Source of the DNA: Dactylis glomerata
Taxonomy: Eukaryota > Streptophyta > Magnoliopsida > Poales > Poaceae
Assembly (NCBI GenBank): GCA_007115705.1
Contig: QXEO01000211.1
Location: 3,061,417 to 3,125,416, forward strand
DNA length: 64,000 nt
Reading direction: 5' to 3'
The notes under the pieces were generated by a model. It had not been told where the DNA came from. It saw only the letters and a list, made by a program, of their open reading frames with translations, and searched no databases. The translations under genes were made by a program, and so were the position numbers. Positions 20,207-33,304 of the stretch are shown piece by piece. Positions within the stretch are counted from its first letter, which is position 1, and the number at the start of each line of letters is the position of its first letter.

Positions 20207-22773
20207 TGGTAGTTACAAAATACACAACAGGTCGGTGACTCGCATGAGTTGCCCTGAAATAAATACAGTATGGCATAAGTAAGAGCGATCTGAGTAACAT
20301 GAGACACATGGAAGGCAACATTCATGAACTATGTCTGGTCACATGGCCAAGTAATCTAAAGCTACTAATGTCCATGGTCATAACACTATGCACTGGAAAT
20401 CAATATGGCCAAAAGAGTTATTCTAATTAACACTAAGCTACTAATGTCCATGGTCATAACACTATGCCTATTGCAAAAAAATTCCTAGAAAGTGTATAAA
20501 TAGGCAAGAGAAGCAGATACTAATAATCAACTTTCATTGTCTTTGCTGGTCTCTTTTCTTCTAATTAAAAAAAGAGGGCTTTTTTCTTCCAAGCAAATCA
20601 AACTGTATATTTACATGAGTCGTATACCTGGGCAGAAATGTTTGACTACACTTTGGTTATTCTGCAAAATATTTTTCTCTGCATTTTGGTAATTCTTCAA
20701 TCACTACCTGATGCCTGACAACTTTCCTATTGCCTAAAATCTTACAAAGTCAAGGAACTGGCACATCACTTTATTTAGACAAAATATGCAGGTTCATTTA
20801 TTTGCAGAAGCTTGTGAACTGAAACATAGTTCACTATGGAAAGTGTAGGTTCTTCAAAGGCACTAATATGTTTTTCTGTGACAGATAAGACATATCAATT
20901 TCACCAGATATTTCTCGCAATAATTGCAGTAAAACGTCTTTCAGATTTACCGCTAGTAGCACGTAACAAGCAGATGTGCCCATTTCTTTTAGATGACAAC
21001 CACTGAACTGACAGTGTTCTTGACAATAATTGCATTAGCATGTATGAGGTACAAAAATGAATTGTTTCATAGTTTTATAGATAAATATATAAAGAGAAAA
21101 AACTCCTGCCCGAACACTACACACTGAAGACTCAAAATCAGTAGAAATTCCATAGAAACGAAAGGTACAACTTGATTATGAAAGCTACCAGAGGTACATT
21201 TTCAGACATGACAGGATATCATTCAGTAGCAACACAAATGCATGTACCAGTTTCATTTTAAATGTTGAACATAGTGATCCAACATATATATTAGTGATTA
21301 TACTTTTTACTATATATGATCCTTTCATATTTTTTTTTCTCGGGGCATGTATGAAAAGAATTATCACTTAGAACCGCTTCTGATGTGTCATCTATGAAAG
21401 AAAATAAACAAACACTTAGCTCATGGCTCATGTTGCAGCTTCCTCTATTCTTTCCTAGTAACACAACATGATTAGAATCTGATGAAACTTCCAGGATTCT
21501 ACATTGCAGTTAAACACATGTAAACCACACAATGGTGATCTGATAGCAGCTATGGGAAATCTTATCCCCAAATTCAGCGATGAACCGAATACCAACGGGC
21601 AATAATTACTTAACCTCCCAAAAGCACACTACTTTCACACTAGGAGTAGCAAATTTTGCAAATGCATCCAGTTTCCTTGTTTACTTATATAAAAATAATA
21701 AAAAGTTGGCCATACAAGTTCTAGAAGTGGATATCCTGTAGTGATAGAAATCATGCATACTGCTAGATAGATCTGAAACAGATGGCATGGGGGTCGATAG
21801 ATTTACCTGCTATTTTTCTGTTTGCAACAGTTCCGGGAAGAGCAACAATATCATCCGTGAAACATCAGCCTTGTTCATAGCATTTACCACTGGAGATATT
21901 GCATAGAACATCAACATCAGTACCAATGGTCTTTTCTATTTTAAGTTGAGAGTTAACTCTTCTGCACCAATATCTGATTCAGCTATGTGGCTAAATCACA
22001 TCTACATATATGAACAGAAAATTATATAAATCAGCAAGATGGGAGGCAACTACAGATATAGGAGTAATATAATGGACCACACACAAACATGAGAGAACCA
22101 GGCTATGTAGAGTAAGTGTTCATCGAAAGACAAGAGCAATACGAAATTGCATGAGCAAACAAAACAACCTTTAAAATTGGCAATATATGATTCTCCAATG
22201 TTTTCTTATGAGAATCAAAGCTTTAATCAGTTGTTCTTCAGAACATATCTTAGAATCAATTTCTCCAATCTTATCATAAACTTGCTGAAAAAAGAGTGAA
22301 AAAGTAAAGCTCTGGCGAGTTAATAATACCAAAAGTTTTGTAACCTCTAATCAAACTTTCACAACTGTCATTTACCGATTCATCATTGATTTTGATCAGC
22401 ATGCACATAAAAAATTCAGCTATGAATAACAAATAATTTAATTCTTATCCTATCAGAAAGTACATATTTTTCTTGATACACAGGGAAAGGGCCCTGAGTG
22501 GCATTGCAATAAGAAGCATTCAACTCAGCTTTACTGTCCTATCATACTATGAAGGAGAAAGTTCAGGCATAGTACCAAACAGGTTATTCCATGCATGATC
22601 CATATATCGGTATATGTTATTGAGATGAACTTATTGAATGCATTGGAGATCATCAACGTTTTCAGCATACATCATATAGCATATGAAATGCATATATCAA
22701 CTGAAAGGCCATATTTAACAACAATATTGAATAGACATGTGAGAAGGAGGAAATAGGAGATGGCATCGATACC
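20207..22773. other. AT-rich intergenic sequence
   Basis: No supported gene. Scattered splice-like signals on the minus strand could be introns or downstream sequence of the degenerate locus at 22.8-24.1 kb, but this cannot be shown. One 33-bp direct repeat is listed separately. Confidence 0.4.
20359..20467. repeat. 33-bp direct repeat pair
   Basis: Copies at 20359-20391 and 20435-20467 are identical (AAGCTACTAATGTCCATGG... ACTATGC), spaced 76 bp start to start. A local duplication of unknown cause. Confidence 0.9.
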
Positions 22774-24070
22774 TCAGGATGAGCTGCTGCGGCAGGATCC
22801 GATCAGCAACCAAGTTTGCGTTGGAACTTTTTGGCAACCGTGTCCATGCTGACGCCTCTTTTGGTGACACCGCATCATTGCTCTACCAGTGGCGTTCTCG
22901 TCTATTTCCTCGGCCATGGCAGCTACACAAGAGAGCGAGGGTGACAGGGCCGAGGTTGATTGGCCAGACATGTAGGAGAGCCACTCGGATCCACTACCCT
23001 TCCAAAGACTAATTGTATATGAATTGGATAATTTCCATGAGGTACCTAAAAGATTACACATATTAGCATAGTTCTCTGGATATCTAGGTAATACTGATAT
23101 TCAAGTTTAGCAAAAGCATAAAAAATGCATCACAATCCTTGAGGTCAATCAGTACAAAAGCTAACTTTGGCCCAATATAAGAAGTAAGACACAAGTGAAA
23201 ATCATATTCTTAAAAATGCAATTACTTACTCCTGGATATGGTTGTTATTTGTCTCAACACATGAAGGAACTGCACTCTGGAGAAGAGGAAGAATCTGACA
23301 CTTACCTCAACAAAATCCACACATATAAACACCATCCATCATGATATGGCTACTGAGGAAAATATGCGTGGAGAAACCTACAGACAAATCAGAAGAATTG
23401 GAAATCAAGCACCTGTTTAGCAAATTGTAAAATTGGGAACAAACAATGAGGGCGAACTTGAGCCTGAAGTCACGTATGCTACAAATCTTCTAATGAGCAA
23501 ACTACTGAATAATCTAGTGCAAATCCCTACAAAAATCACATAGATGATTACCAAAGAGGCCGAGGACAAGGGCAGCACCAGCGGTCGCATCACCTGGTCA
23601 TGGTCTCGGGAGAGGCATGGAGATGGGGACAGTGCCAGGGAGGGTCCTGCTCCTCGCGTGTGCCACCTCTGGCTCGTTGCTCCTGGCTTCTTGGAGAGAG
23701 AGAGGGGTGAGACATGAGAGATAGAGGGATGAGATAGGATAGAGAAAGTGGAGACACGGGATGGAGGAGGGTGTACCTGTGGGGTGAGTATTGACCGGCA
23801 TCATGCGTATAGGCGGCGGCGTGGTCTGCGCCCGAGTTTGCCGGTGGTCGTCATCGCCCTCCACCTGAAGCTCGGGCGGTCGCCGCCGCCGCCACCGTGC
23901 ATTGGGTCATTGTCGAGGCCGGGACAGACGACGAGGCCGCCATGGTCTTCTTATGGCCCAGCGATGTAGAGGAGGTCAAGGCGACCTGACGTTGATAGCT
24001 GACAGCGGAAGACACGACAGGAATCGACCGGGATCTAGAAAAAAGTCACCGGCGACGGCTAGGGTTCCGT
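22774..24070 (-). pseudogene. Degenerate or non-coding transcribed-like locus
   Basis: Three GC-rich islands on the minus strand (about 22775-22985, 23540-23640 and 23780-24070) stand out from AT-rich surroundings. They show exon-like features: a CCCTAGCC 5'-UTR-like word near 24060, an ATG GCG GCC start at 23943, donor-like CAG|GTGATG and CAG|GTACAC, and a pyrimidine tract ending TTGTGTAG before CTGCCATGGC. The longest frame is only 95 codons and no frame joins across the islands without stops. I recognise no protein family. It could be a gene relic or a long non-coding RNA. Confidence 0.3.
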
Positions 24071-25012
24071 GGAGGGGACGCAATGCAGGTCTTGGGAAAG
24101 GGAAAAGGAAAAAAGGAGAGAAGCTGGGGAGGGGAGGCTTCCCTACTCTTCCCATGGACAAGGAGAGGGCCGCCGGTGACGCTGTTTGCCCCGTACCTGG
24201 CGGCGAAGCTCCGATCGCCACGCTTGTACGACGCCATCCTTCTCCATAGTCGCCTACACCAAATGAGATGTGAAATGTCGATTTTGCCCCTGGCTAGCAT
24301 GCCAAACTACAGGGCAACCACCGCGCCTCTCTCCTCCTGAAATGCAAACACACAGCAAGCCACGAGGCGGGCATCACCGACGAGTGGGCCCCGGATGATG
24401 CTGGCCCCGCTGATCAGTGATAGTGGCTGGATCGTCCACATGGTGGGTAGATTTTTTAAGCCAAACAGTAATTCACATGGACTGTCGGGATCAACTGTAA
24501 ACCTTCATCCAACGGACAGGATTGCAGATGGCCTGGGAGTAGAGGGTAACATGCGGCTATATTTACTTCAGATGTATGCAACTAGCATGATGAGGATACT
24601 GTGAATAGAATCTCATAAGGATGACACGAACAAGCATGTCCGTAGGATCTCATGATCTTTGCAACTAGCATGTTCGTGGTAGATGATTTGTTAGTTAAGA
24701 GCCCCATGGTTCTTTCTTTCCATACTTCCCATGAGACTAGCATTGACATCTAAGCTAGAGCTCTACTTGATTGTCCTCACTTATGAATGAGCCCCCCGCC
24801 ATTGTCAGGTTGCAGTGATGATGATGGTGATGGGAGAGGGTCGTCAAGGCGCGCGGTTGGCGACGATGATTGAGCAAATACGAAAACATCAACATGTAAG
24901 AAGCCATTTTACCACCATGAAGGCTAATTTTGCAACTTAAAACTTTGATATGGTTCACATTGCAACCCCGAACTGTTAGAAGACAATGAAAAAAACGCGC
25001 TATTTCACACAA
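24071..25012. other. Intergenic, possible promoter of the 22.8-24.1 kb locus
   Basis: GC-moderate to AT-rich sequence. A 69-codon open frame at 24395-24604 has no recognisable motif and is not called. Confidence 0.35.
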
Positions 25013-25375
25013 TTTAGCGTGTTATAGCATATTTAAAGGGTCCACGCTAATTTTTGCAGTTTTGCTTGCTATGCCGCTATTTGTAAAATAGCATGCTATA
25101 TTGTGCTAAAACATCATAGCGTTAGCGCTATTCTAAAAATAGTACGCTATTTTTAATGTTTGACTGTGGAGTAACCGAGCATATGATGAGTGTGTGGAGT
25201 AAGCAAACATATGATGCAAATATTAATTGTTAAACGTAGCTAATCGCTCAAAAACATCTATCTACTTTATTCTTGATGAAATCCTTTATTTTTTGGCTAT
25301 TATCAAAATGCTATATTAAAATATAGCACGCTATTAGCACGTTATAGCGTGTATAGAGTATGGAGAAGGGTCATG
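25013..25375. repeat. Cluster of TAGC/GCTA inverted words
   Basis: Dense self-complementary words such as AGCGTGTTATAGC, AAATAGCATGCTATA, TAGCGTTAGCGCTATT and GCACGCTATTAGCACG alternate through 360 bp. The words AGGGTCCACGCTAA near the left and AGGGTCATGCTAAAT near the right could be imperfect boundaries of a foldback element. The class is unknown. Confidence 0.5.
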
Positions 25376-27994
25376 CTAAATTTAGTGGTTAGAACATTTC
25401 ACAGTACCCTCCTTGGCACAACAAACCAGTTTTGAAATTTTGGCTCAGTTTTTTCTTGCTACGTCAGTGGTTCGCTTCTCCTTTGTTCCTACTCAGCTGG
25501 TGAGATTACTCATTGAGATGTTTTAGTTTCAAGTTCATATTCTCCATCAATTTTTTTCTTTCAAATTTTCCAGTAAGCCAAGCGTAGTTCGGTGAATATT
25601 ATGATAAAAATACATCTATAGTTGACATACTATTTGTGATAAACTGATGTTTTAATTTCAAGATCAAAGTTGGATTAAAGTTCAAATTACATTTTTTAAA
25701 CCATTTTAGGAATTAAGAAGAATTCGGTGAGAAATGTGGTAAAAAATTTTGTCACAATGACATACGGATTTACAAAAATATATATACTTTTTTCTATGAG
25801 AAGAGAAAAGACATGACATGGTAGAGAGGAGAGTGTAGAAAAATATTTTGTCATGACATTTCAGAATTAGACAAAATGAAGCCCAACAGGTATCTGAGAG
25901 AGAGAGAGAAGTCGGGGTGGTGAGGGGGTATTATGCACGATTCTTAGAGTTTAGGGTTATAATCTAACCATATCAAAGTTCATGGTTGTACTCTTGGAGT
26001 TCAGGATTGCTCTAACCAAATAAAAGTTAACCCCAGGACTTTCGGTGGTGGTGGTGTGTGTGTGTGTGTGGTGGGGGTGTTAATATGACTTCTCTTGCTG
26101 TGACACTCAGTATGATCATTCCTAGCGATTCAAACTCTTCGAGTGCAAATGGTGGCCCCACTAAGTGTACCAATGTAGGAGGAGGGGTACATGACATTGC
26201 ACAAGACATCATTTGTTCACCTTTGTGCATCTCTCTCATTGTTTTCTCTCGTAGCCCCCTTTCTATTTGCCAACACTTCATTTGTATGGTCTCTACATGA
26301 AAACAGTTACATCTATGAGGTGATTTCATTCCCATGACCGATTCCAAGTTTTAGCAACCTAATGTCTTGTAGTTGCATCTAATTTACGACGTAAGAATAT
26401 CTATTTCGAGATGAGATTACGTTTTGATATTTATCTCATGTGATGTAGCGTTGTTTAAACCTGCATAGATTGTTTGGAACAAAATTGAGTACGCAAAATG
26501 ATTGCAATAAAATATGCCATTGAGTAATTGTTGCATGTGTTAGTGATGATGGAGCCAAAGAAAAATGTGTTATAATTTCTTAGCCACGTATCATTCATGC
26601 CACTATAACCACACCTAGATATCCTTTAACGAGCATGATAATTAATAGTTTCCCCATGGGTCGTAAGCAGATGAGTCTACATGATCAACTTGTCGTGGTT
26701 AAGCTAGGGAGGGATGTAGCTTCTGTCACAACTATATCTCATATCTCGATGTTACCATGGTACTGATGACCATTTCATATCCTCTAAGGGCCTCATGTTG
26801 TGTAGTCAATGTTTCCACAACACCACAAAGAAAATCATCATGAACATTCAACATCTATTGAATCATTATTATATCTCAATCAACATTTTACAAGCTAGGG
26901 TCCCCCCATAGCCTCAAGATGAGGGGATATAGTCAATCATGGGACTATGGGTGCATTGGACATGAACAAGATAAACATGAACTTGGATGCATTATGATAT
27001 AGTAACCCACAACACAAATCACAACATATCAAATGCGTAATTGAACAAATTGGGGTATGAATAATGATGGTTGATGTCAAGGGGCGCCTATGGTTATGAA
27101 GAAGATGAAATTCTTGGCGAATCTCCACTTGTACATCACATCTGGTGGGATATCTCTCCATTGCTAGAGGGGAAAATGACATTCTTGACATATCTAACAT
27201 CACGAAAAACTTTAGGGGTGTATGTAAAACTTTCCTTTATAATCACTAAGTTAAGAAGTAATGATTGATGATTTCTAATTAACCATATGGTATCCGAGTC
27301 TACCATACTCTCTTGGTATAAGGACACAAATAAAAGTCAACACATTATGAGAAAGTACCAACAATATATTAGGGTTGTGACCCACATTATATCTTAAAGG
27401 GTCTATCCCAAACTACTCTTACCCTAACAATGTGGTCTCATAATTTCAGCATCCTCATTACATTGCTCCCATAAGGAGCATATAGTAATTAATGCACTAT
27501 GGTAATGATCCCCACCCCCTCAATTAGGTAGCTCCCCTGGTGGACAATTATTATCGTATTAATTCAAATTCATTCTATAGTTTCTTAAATGCCCATATTT
27601 TGAGAAATTATTTGCGCTCTCCATCTCATGTCATTTTTTCATAAGTATATTCATTTAGCAATAAACATGAACTACCTGATAAAAATAGTAATTGTAACAC
27701 TGCCCTATCACCGGTGTCTAGTGGATTACTGCTTTGCAATGCAAGGGAAGATGGGGCTAAGAAGTAATAATCTTTGCAACTCATGATTTGCTAAGATCCT
27801 TGAACTACTAACTGTAGCATAGTTCCATCATTGGAGTTTTCCAACTACGTGGTTGGTGCTAGTATGTGTGACTAATCCTTGTACGATAGTGTGCTAGTTA
27901 ATTTCCTACACATACTTTGCATAGGAGTTATTTTCCACCTAATTTTCATTGAGTTGTTAATTTATATAGATATATAGGTTTGGCGAGGAGGTGT
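25376..27994. other. AT-rich intergenic sequence
   Basis: No supported gene. Short open frames (26058-26300, 27071-27268) lack motifs. A dinucleotide/trinucleotide microsatellite is listed separately. Confidence 0.45.
26045..26076. repeat. GGT/GT microsatellite
   Basis: A short (GGT)n run passes into (GT)n and then GGTGGGGG. A likely polymorphic simple sequence repeat. Confidence 0.85.
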
Positions 27995-28365
27995 TTTGGA
28001 TCCTAGGATCAAATGCACCTATTATGAAAATTGTTTTTTAAATGCATTTTAAAATGTTAAAAAAATAGACAAAAAATCCCAGGTGCCCATTTGAACATTC
28101 TATGTTCATGCACCAAAGTTTTGTGGAGAAAAAATATTTCTTGTGGCCTGTGTGAAAAGATAAAAAATTTGACATAAATAGCTATTTTGTAACACCAAAT
28201 TTTTTGTTTTTTACATAAATCACAAAAAATGTCCTTTTCTAGTGAAAATTGGTGTGTGAACATAAAATGTCTAGATGTACACCAAGAATTTTTTCCAGAA
28301 TTTAACATTTTGAAAATTGTTTGTTAAGCAATGGATGCATCTACATCCATGAGCCAAAGTGGATT
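27995..28365. mobile_element. MITE-like element with imperfect long inverted ends
   Basis: Near the left, GCATTTTAAAATGTTAAA is mirrored on the right by TTTAACATTTTGAAAATTG. The outer words GATCAAATGCACC and GGATGCATCTACATCC are loosely complementary. The interior is AT-rich and non-coding. Boundaries are approximate. Confidence 0.4.
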
Positions 28366-29755
28366 TCCGTCGGCGTAAGCACATATATTGATGGTTCCAA
28401 CTCTTGCTATGTTTTGCTGGCTCTATTGCCATTACAAAAGAGGTTTCAGCTAAGTGAAAAATAGTCTACAATGCGTGCATGGTGTATTCTTATTGAACCT
28501 TGCAGTGACCGGACTCTACTCCTTGGTCGACATTATATTTGCAAGATAGCTTATTCTCTAATTTATAGCCTACTATATTTCTAGTCTCGGATTTAAATAG
28601 GAACTACTACATTAAGGTTGGATACCATCTTTTTCAACAACCATGTGATGGATGCTTTCATGCAAACATAAATAGTGTCATAAGGAGGGCATGTGCATGT
28701 GCCCATTGTGAGTGTATTCTCTCCAGCAATGAAGTATGGCCCTACCAAATGTTTTGATTGTACAAATTTAAATTCACAATGTGTTCCCATGATGCTCAAA
28801 TTTTGAGTGCAATCACCGTCTTATGTTGCATCATTTTTAATAATAAAAAACAAGCCTAAGATGCCATATTATTTGCAATATACATTCACGTACATATCTG
28901 TGTCAACTGTTTTGGTCATGTCAAATCAAGATCTTTCTCAGACAAATCCTTGCAACTTCTTATTCAGCCCAAGCATCATCACCATTTGACTAGTGTCATC
29001 GGGTACCACCGGCTTACCATCCGGTTGTAAGAAATCCCTTACTATTAGGACATAGTGTTTGGTTTTTGAGAGAACATCATTTAGTCAATTAGGAAATCAC
29101 CATGGTCTAAGGTGAAGTTGGTCAAGTGTGATTTCTTTACATATTCATATTTGGAGAAAGCCTTTGCAGTCTCCGCTTGAAGTCTGATCACCAATAACGA
29201 GCAAAAAAATGCCAAACCAACATAATTTCAATAAAATACTGAGAAAAATTAAGTAAATCACCATTTGGTCATATTCATATATATTTCTCTCATGTGAAGA
29301 TGAAATGATTAATAAACTAGTGAGGGATACATGATGCCACCATTAACCTCCCGTGGACCGTCGTTGTGTAATGCATCGAAGGTTTGGTTGTTGCCTCCCC
29401 ACTAACAATAAACACATCAGTTGTTCTAGGAATCATGAGAGAGATGGGGTGGGAAGTTCCTCAAATGTTCTGCGCATGTGGTCAATTCAATTTTGTGCAT
29501 GAAAGACCATGCAAACAAATTTGTCTTACATTTTGGGATGGAGAAGCTACTATGCTATAAAATTTGAAGCGAAATATAATTATTGGGCCGAGAAAAATGA
29601 AGATATTTTTTTCTTGAGGGATAAATATTACATATTGCACAGAAAGAAGACAAACTTAACTATGGAAACCTCACATTTCAAATCTGACTTGAATAGTATT
29701 GTATTATTCACAATTTTAATTGTCTTCTTTGTTTCTTGAACCGTCGATCAATCTT
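28366..29755. other. Intergenic with one member of a diverged repeat pair
   Basis: No gene is called. The segment around 28638-28780 (CAACCATGTGATGGATGC... TTTTGATTGTA) is related to 30551-30695 and is listed as a repeat. Open frames at 28593-28799 (minus) and 29509-29739 (plus) show no motif. Confidence 0.4.
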
Positions 29756-30695
29756 TTAGGACAATAGGTAAAGAGATCTAGTACCAGCATTGTGCAAAAA
29801 CCCCAATTACCTTCATTTGAAATTGTTGGCTCTTTACTCAACCTCACTGTCAAAGCAAATGATCCAGTATGCACTTTTTTCGGATTTCACAAAGCAAGCT
29901 ATGTATACGAAGGAACTAATATCAAATTGGTAAATGATGTTTTGTCCAATTTATTCTCTAGAGAAACATGCGAAATGCTTACCCTTTTTTTACAAACAAA
30001 GCATTACCGTCAATGCTCTCACACTTTCCAACTCGGTGCTGATATTTTTTTCCAATGTACAATACCAAAGTGAAGACGATATGGTATTACTTGCCAACAT
30101 GTCTTAACACAATAAATTTAAAACTTTTGGAACCTTGAAGGTGTCCCAATCTGGATATAACTTGTACTAGATAATATGGTGTGTACAACTTCCATATTGA
30201 ATCCAACAAGGTTCAGTCTCTACATCGTTGTCGTGATGCTATTAGTTTGACCGGAAACCATGGTCTATGTAGCTGAAAAAGTTCTGATGCTTCCTATTGC
30301 TAAGATGTTTGTGGATTTCATCAATGTTGCAAAAGAAGTTCTTACTAAATAAATTTTTGTTAATTGTGTACATAGTGAATGCTATAATACGGAATGAGCA
30401 TCAACTAAGATTTACCTCCTTACACTGATGAAATCCACAAATTATGTCTACGATATGCAAGACGTCTTCTTTGTGTATTATGGTCATGTTGCATATCTCT
30501 TCTCACTCTTAAATAGCAACACTATCGCATTAGCGTTGGTAATCATGAAGGTGTTCCAACAACCATGTGATGGATGCATTCATGAAGTTTTTGTGCGGTA
30601 CAATGTTGCCATAAGGAGCACATGTACACTGGCATACCATTGTAAGATCCCTCATGCAATGAAGTAACTCTATGATAAACATTTTGATTGTAACA
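28638..30695. repeat. Diverged direct repeat pair (28638-28780 and 30551-30695)
   Basis: Both copies share CAACCATGTGATGGATGC, then CATAAGGAG, then CAATGAAGTA and TTTTGATTGTA in the same order, with indels. They are separated by 1.9 kb in the same orientation. This suggests an old local duplication or two copies of an unnamed repeat. Confidence 0.6.
29756..29935 (-). pseudogene. Decayed fragment resembling the end of the peptidase gene
   Basis: About 100 bp here align by eye with 37016-37125, which spans the stop codon of the mitochondrial intermediate peptidase, sharing words such as CAACCTCA.TGTCAAA, GATCC.AGT.TGCAC and GGA.CTAAT.TCA. Identity appears to be roughly two-thirds. On the minus strand a DISS-like remnant of the C-terminus is left. 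It is too decayed to be coding. Similarity stops abruptly near 29935. Confidence 0.5.
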
Positions 30696-30834
30696 ATTCA
30701 ATTTCACTCTAGAGATTCTTAGATTTGCAAATTTGTGTCATCACTAACAACAAAATGGGCCCAAGCGGCCAAATCTTTACAACATAATATAAAATTTTGA
30801 CTAAAAATCATATTTTGGTCTATAAATGCTTAAT

Positions 30835-31260
30835 TCATATAAGCATGCCACGATGGTGAGTTTGCTTCAGTGTGTTCATACTTGGATCACGGTGAGCACA
30901 AATGGCAAATGCCAATTTGTCAATCTGATATTGGATAACTTCAAGTGAATCTACATGAGGAATCCATGTACTTTTACTCCATGATGCATATGTCAAGATC
31001 ACATAACAATACACGGACAAGCACACACATGATTTGACCAAGTTATACAAGTTGGTGACTGCTACCTAAACTCAAAATCATTTTTTTAGAGACCAACTGG
31101 GCTTCAGTGTCATGGAAGGCATAATTGAAGAAACAAATCTACACAATGGTAGTGAAATTTACGAACGTCCCAAAAATCTCATTTGACGGATCATCCTCAT
31201 GACATGCATCAACATATAGTTGACTTATAGTTTCATCGTCAATCCAAGAGGATGCACTCC
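30835..31260 (-). repeat. Second copy of the peptidase 3'-flank segment
   Basis: Closely related to 36437-36812, with shared runs including CACATAACAATACAC, GTTATACAAGTTGGTGACTGC and TCAATCCAAGAGGAT. On the minus strand both copies can be read as SWIDDET.SQLY... followed by an acidic stretch and FTTIV, which hints at a former exon. I do not recognise the protein. Confidence 0.75.
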
Positions 31261-32379
31261 GTTAATTTATAATGTGAAAAACATACTTATAGATTAATCG
31301 AGATAAAAGGATCATAACGGTTTTTTATTAATAAAAATCCTATATATTACCATAAACCCAACACACAATTTTGGATTTAATAACGATTAAAAAATACTAT
31401 GAGCATGTAGTGTCTACAACTTCATGTCAATTGTATCTAGACTTCCTAAGAAAAATCAACTATTAAACCCCTTCTTCCACTGAGTGCATCTCTCAACCGA
31501 TTCACCATATGTGTTGTCACTAGAGTATAATGTAAGTATTGTTTAGCCCACAGCCAGGTAAATACTTCAGGAAAATCACTCATATCTTAATTAAAAAACA
31601 TCACATAAAATGGTTGAGTATGCAAACATTACAATATTATTTGACTACCACCACACACGTATTTAATGTCTATAGAGGACTGGGATCACAGAGTTTCAAG
31701 ATTGATGAATTCACCAGATGCCGCAATGTCGACGGGAACACCTCCTCATATGTACTGAAGAATATCTCAAAACAATGGGACGCACATGGCTAATTTACGA
31801 CAATTGTCTCACGGGCAACGGGAATGTCACTCCAAAAAAGGAAAATTCTGCCTTAATGAAGCACACACGATGTCAAATTAACCTAGGATTTGATCCCTCG
31901 TGGACGAGCTAGGCTATTAGGGTACACCCACCCTGAACCATCCAATTACAGACTAGTTCTCAAAATAACTATGTTTATGAGTACAAAACATCAGAGAAAA
32001 TAAGAAACACATGTTTCAAATTTCAGTTTTACTATCACATTATTCTTGTCCAGTTTGTATATGTATGCATACAGAAGTATACAAGCTACTCTTTAAGAGG
32101 ATTGGATGAAGCATACCAGATGATTTTTTATATACTTACTAGTTAGTGTTGTTGTATGTTGAATTCATTGATATGTTTCAAGGGCCTCTTTGGTATCCAC
32201 ACAAAAATCGTCTCAGTAATATTTTCATTTAGAGGACCTAAAAAATTGTGTAATTTTGACTCTTAGAAATACTTTTTGGTTTTACGGTAGAAATTTTTGT
32301 AATATTTTCTAGGATGTAAAAACATCAAATTTAGAGCACATGCCATTAACATCACACAACAAAATTGTCAAGCGATTAA
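31261..32379. other. AT-rich intergenic sequence
   Basis: No supported gene. Two short plus-strand frames overlap at 31539-31912 without motifs. Confidence 0.45.
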
Positions 32380-32653
32380 GGCCTCCTTTGATTCAAAGAA
32401 TTTGCTCAGGATTCCTATAAGATTGAGACCCTGTGGATTTTTTCCTTTGAGAGCTCTTTGATTTATGGGAACTCATCCTATAGGAATTAATCCTATAGGA
32501 ACTTCATAGTTCATTTTTGTAGGAAACTTTGCATGAAGTCAGACCTAATAGAAATTTTCCAGCCGTGTTCATAGGATTCGCTTGGGCAGGGCACTCCAAT
32601 CCTTTGCATTTCCTATTCCTTTGGTTTTCCTACTCTACAAATCAAAGGAGGCC
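32380..32653. mobile_element. Tourist-like (PIF/Harbinger) MITE
   Basis: The inverted ends GGCCTCCTTTGATT and AATCAAAGGAGGCC are exact complements (14 bp). The element is flanked by the target trinucleotide TAA at 32377-32379 and 32654-32656. The 274-bp body is non-coding. TAA duplication with a GGCC-start terminus is the Tourist signature. Confidence 0.88.
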
Positions 32654-33059
32654 TAAGGTTCGAGGACTATGATATCCAAGCCATGTGGGACTATATTTGT
32701 TCTGTGTCGAATAGTGAGAAATTAATGTGATATATTTATTAAACCATATCTTCATTTCTCAGATCCTATCAACGCACACAACAAAATTGGCAAGTGATAA
32801 AGGGTCTAGAATATCCTGAAGAGGAATCCCACGCAATGATTACGTGTTGTGCTATCTCCACGATCAGAGACTTGGTGCAACCGGACAGCGAGCGCAGGCC
32901 CGGCCGGAGAGCAGACAAACATTCTAGCTAGCAAGATGGCCTCAGCGAGGAGGAGCGTTATGCGCACGCCAGCCTTAGACGATCTGGAGACATATGCCCT
33001 GAGCAGTGGCCTAGGGAGCCCAGCATCAACTTGCAGGGTATACGTACAGACTCGATCGA

Positions 33060-33278
33060 GTGCGATCTGTTCCAGCATTCGCTCCGTTGCGCATTACCTG
33101 GTGGATCACCTGCCCTGCTCTCCTCCTCGAGAGGTGCGATCTGTTCCAGCATTAGATCCATTCCGCATCATTACCTGGTGGATCACCTGCTCTTCTCCTC
33201 CACAGGTGCGATCTGTTACAGCATTAGCTCCATTCCGCATTACCTGGTGGATCACCTGCTCTCCTCCTCGAGAGCTCA
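33060..33278 (+). repeat. Three-copy tandem repeat upstream of the laccase
   Basis: Units start at 33060, 33134 and 33206 (periods 74 and 72 bp) with the word GTGCGATCTGTTCCAGCATT. Each contains a CGCAT...TTACCTGGTGGATCACCTG core and ends in CTCCTCCTCGAGAG or a variant. The third copy ends about 27 bp before the laccase start codon. The position suggests a 5' UTR or core promoter role, but no transcription start is known. Confidence 0.9.
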
Positions 33279-33304
33279 AGAGACTATCTATCTAGGAAGG
33301 CACC

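Noticed and set aside
24395..24604. 69-codon plus-strand frame
   Set aside because: No motif and no start or splice context. Composition is like the surrounding spacer.
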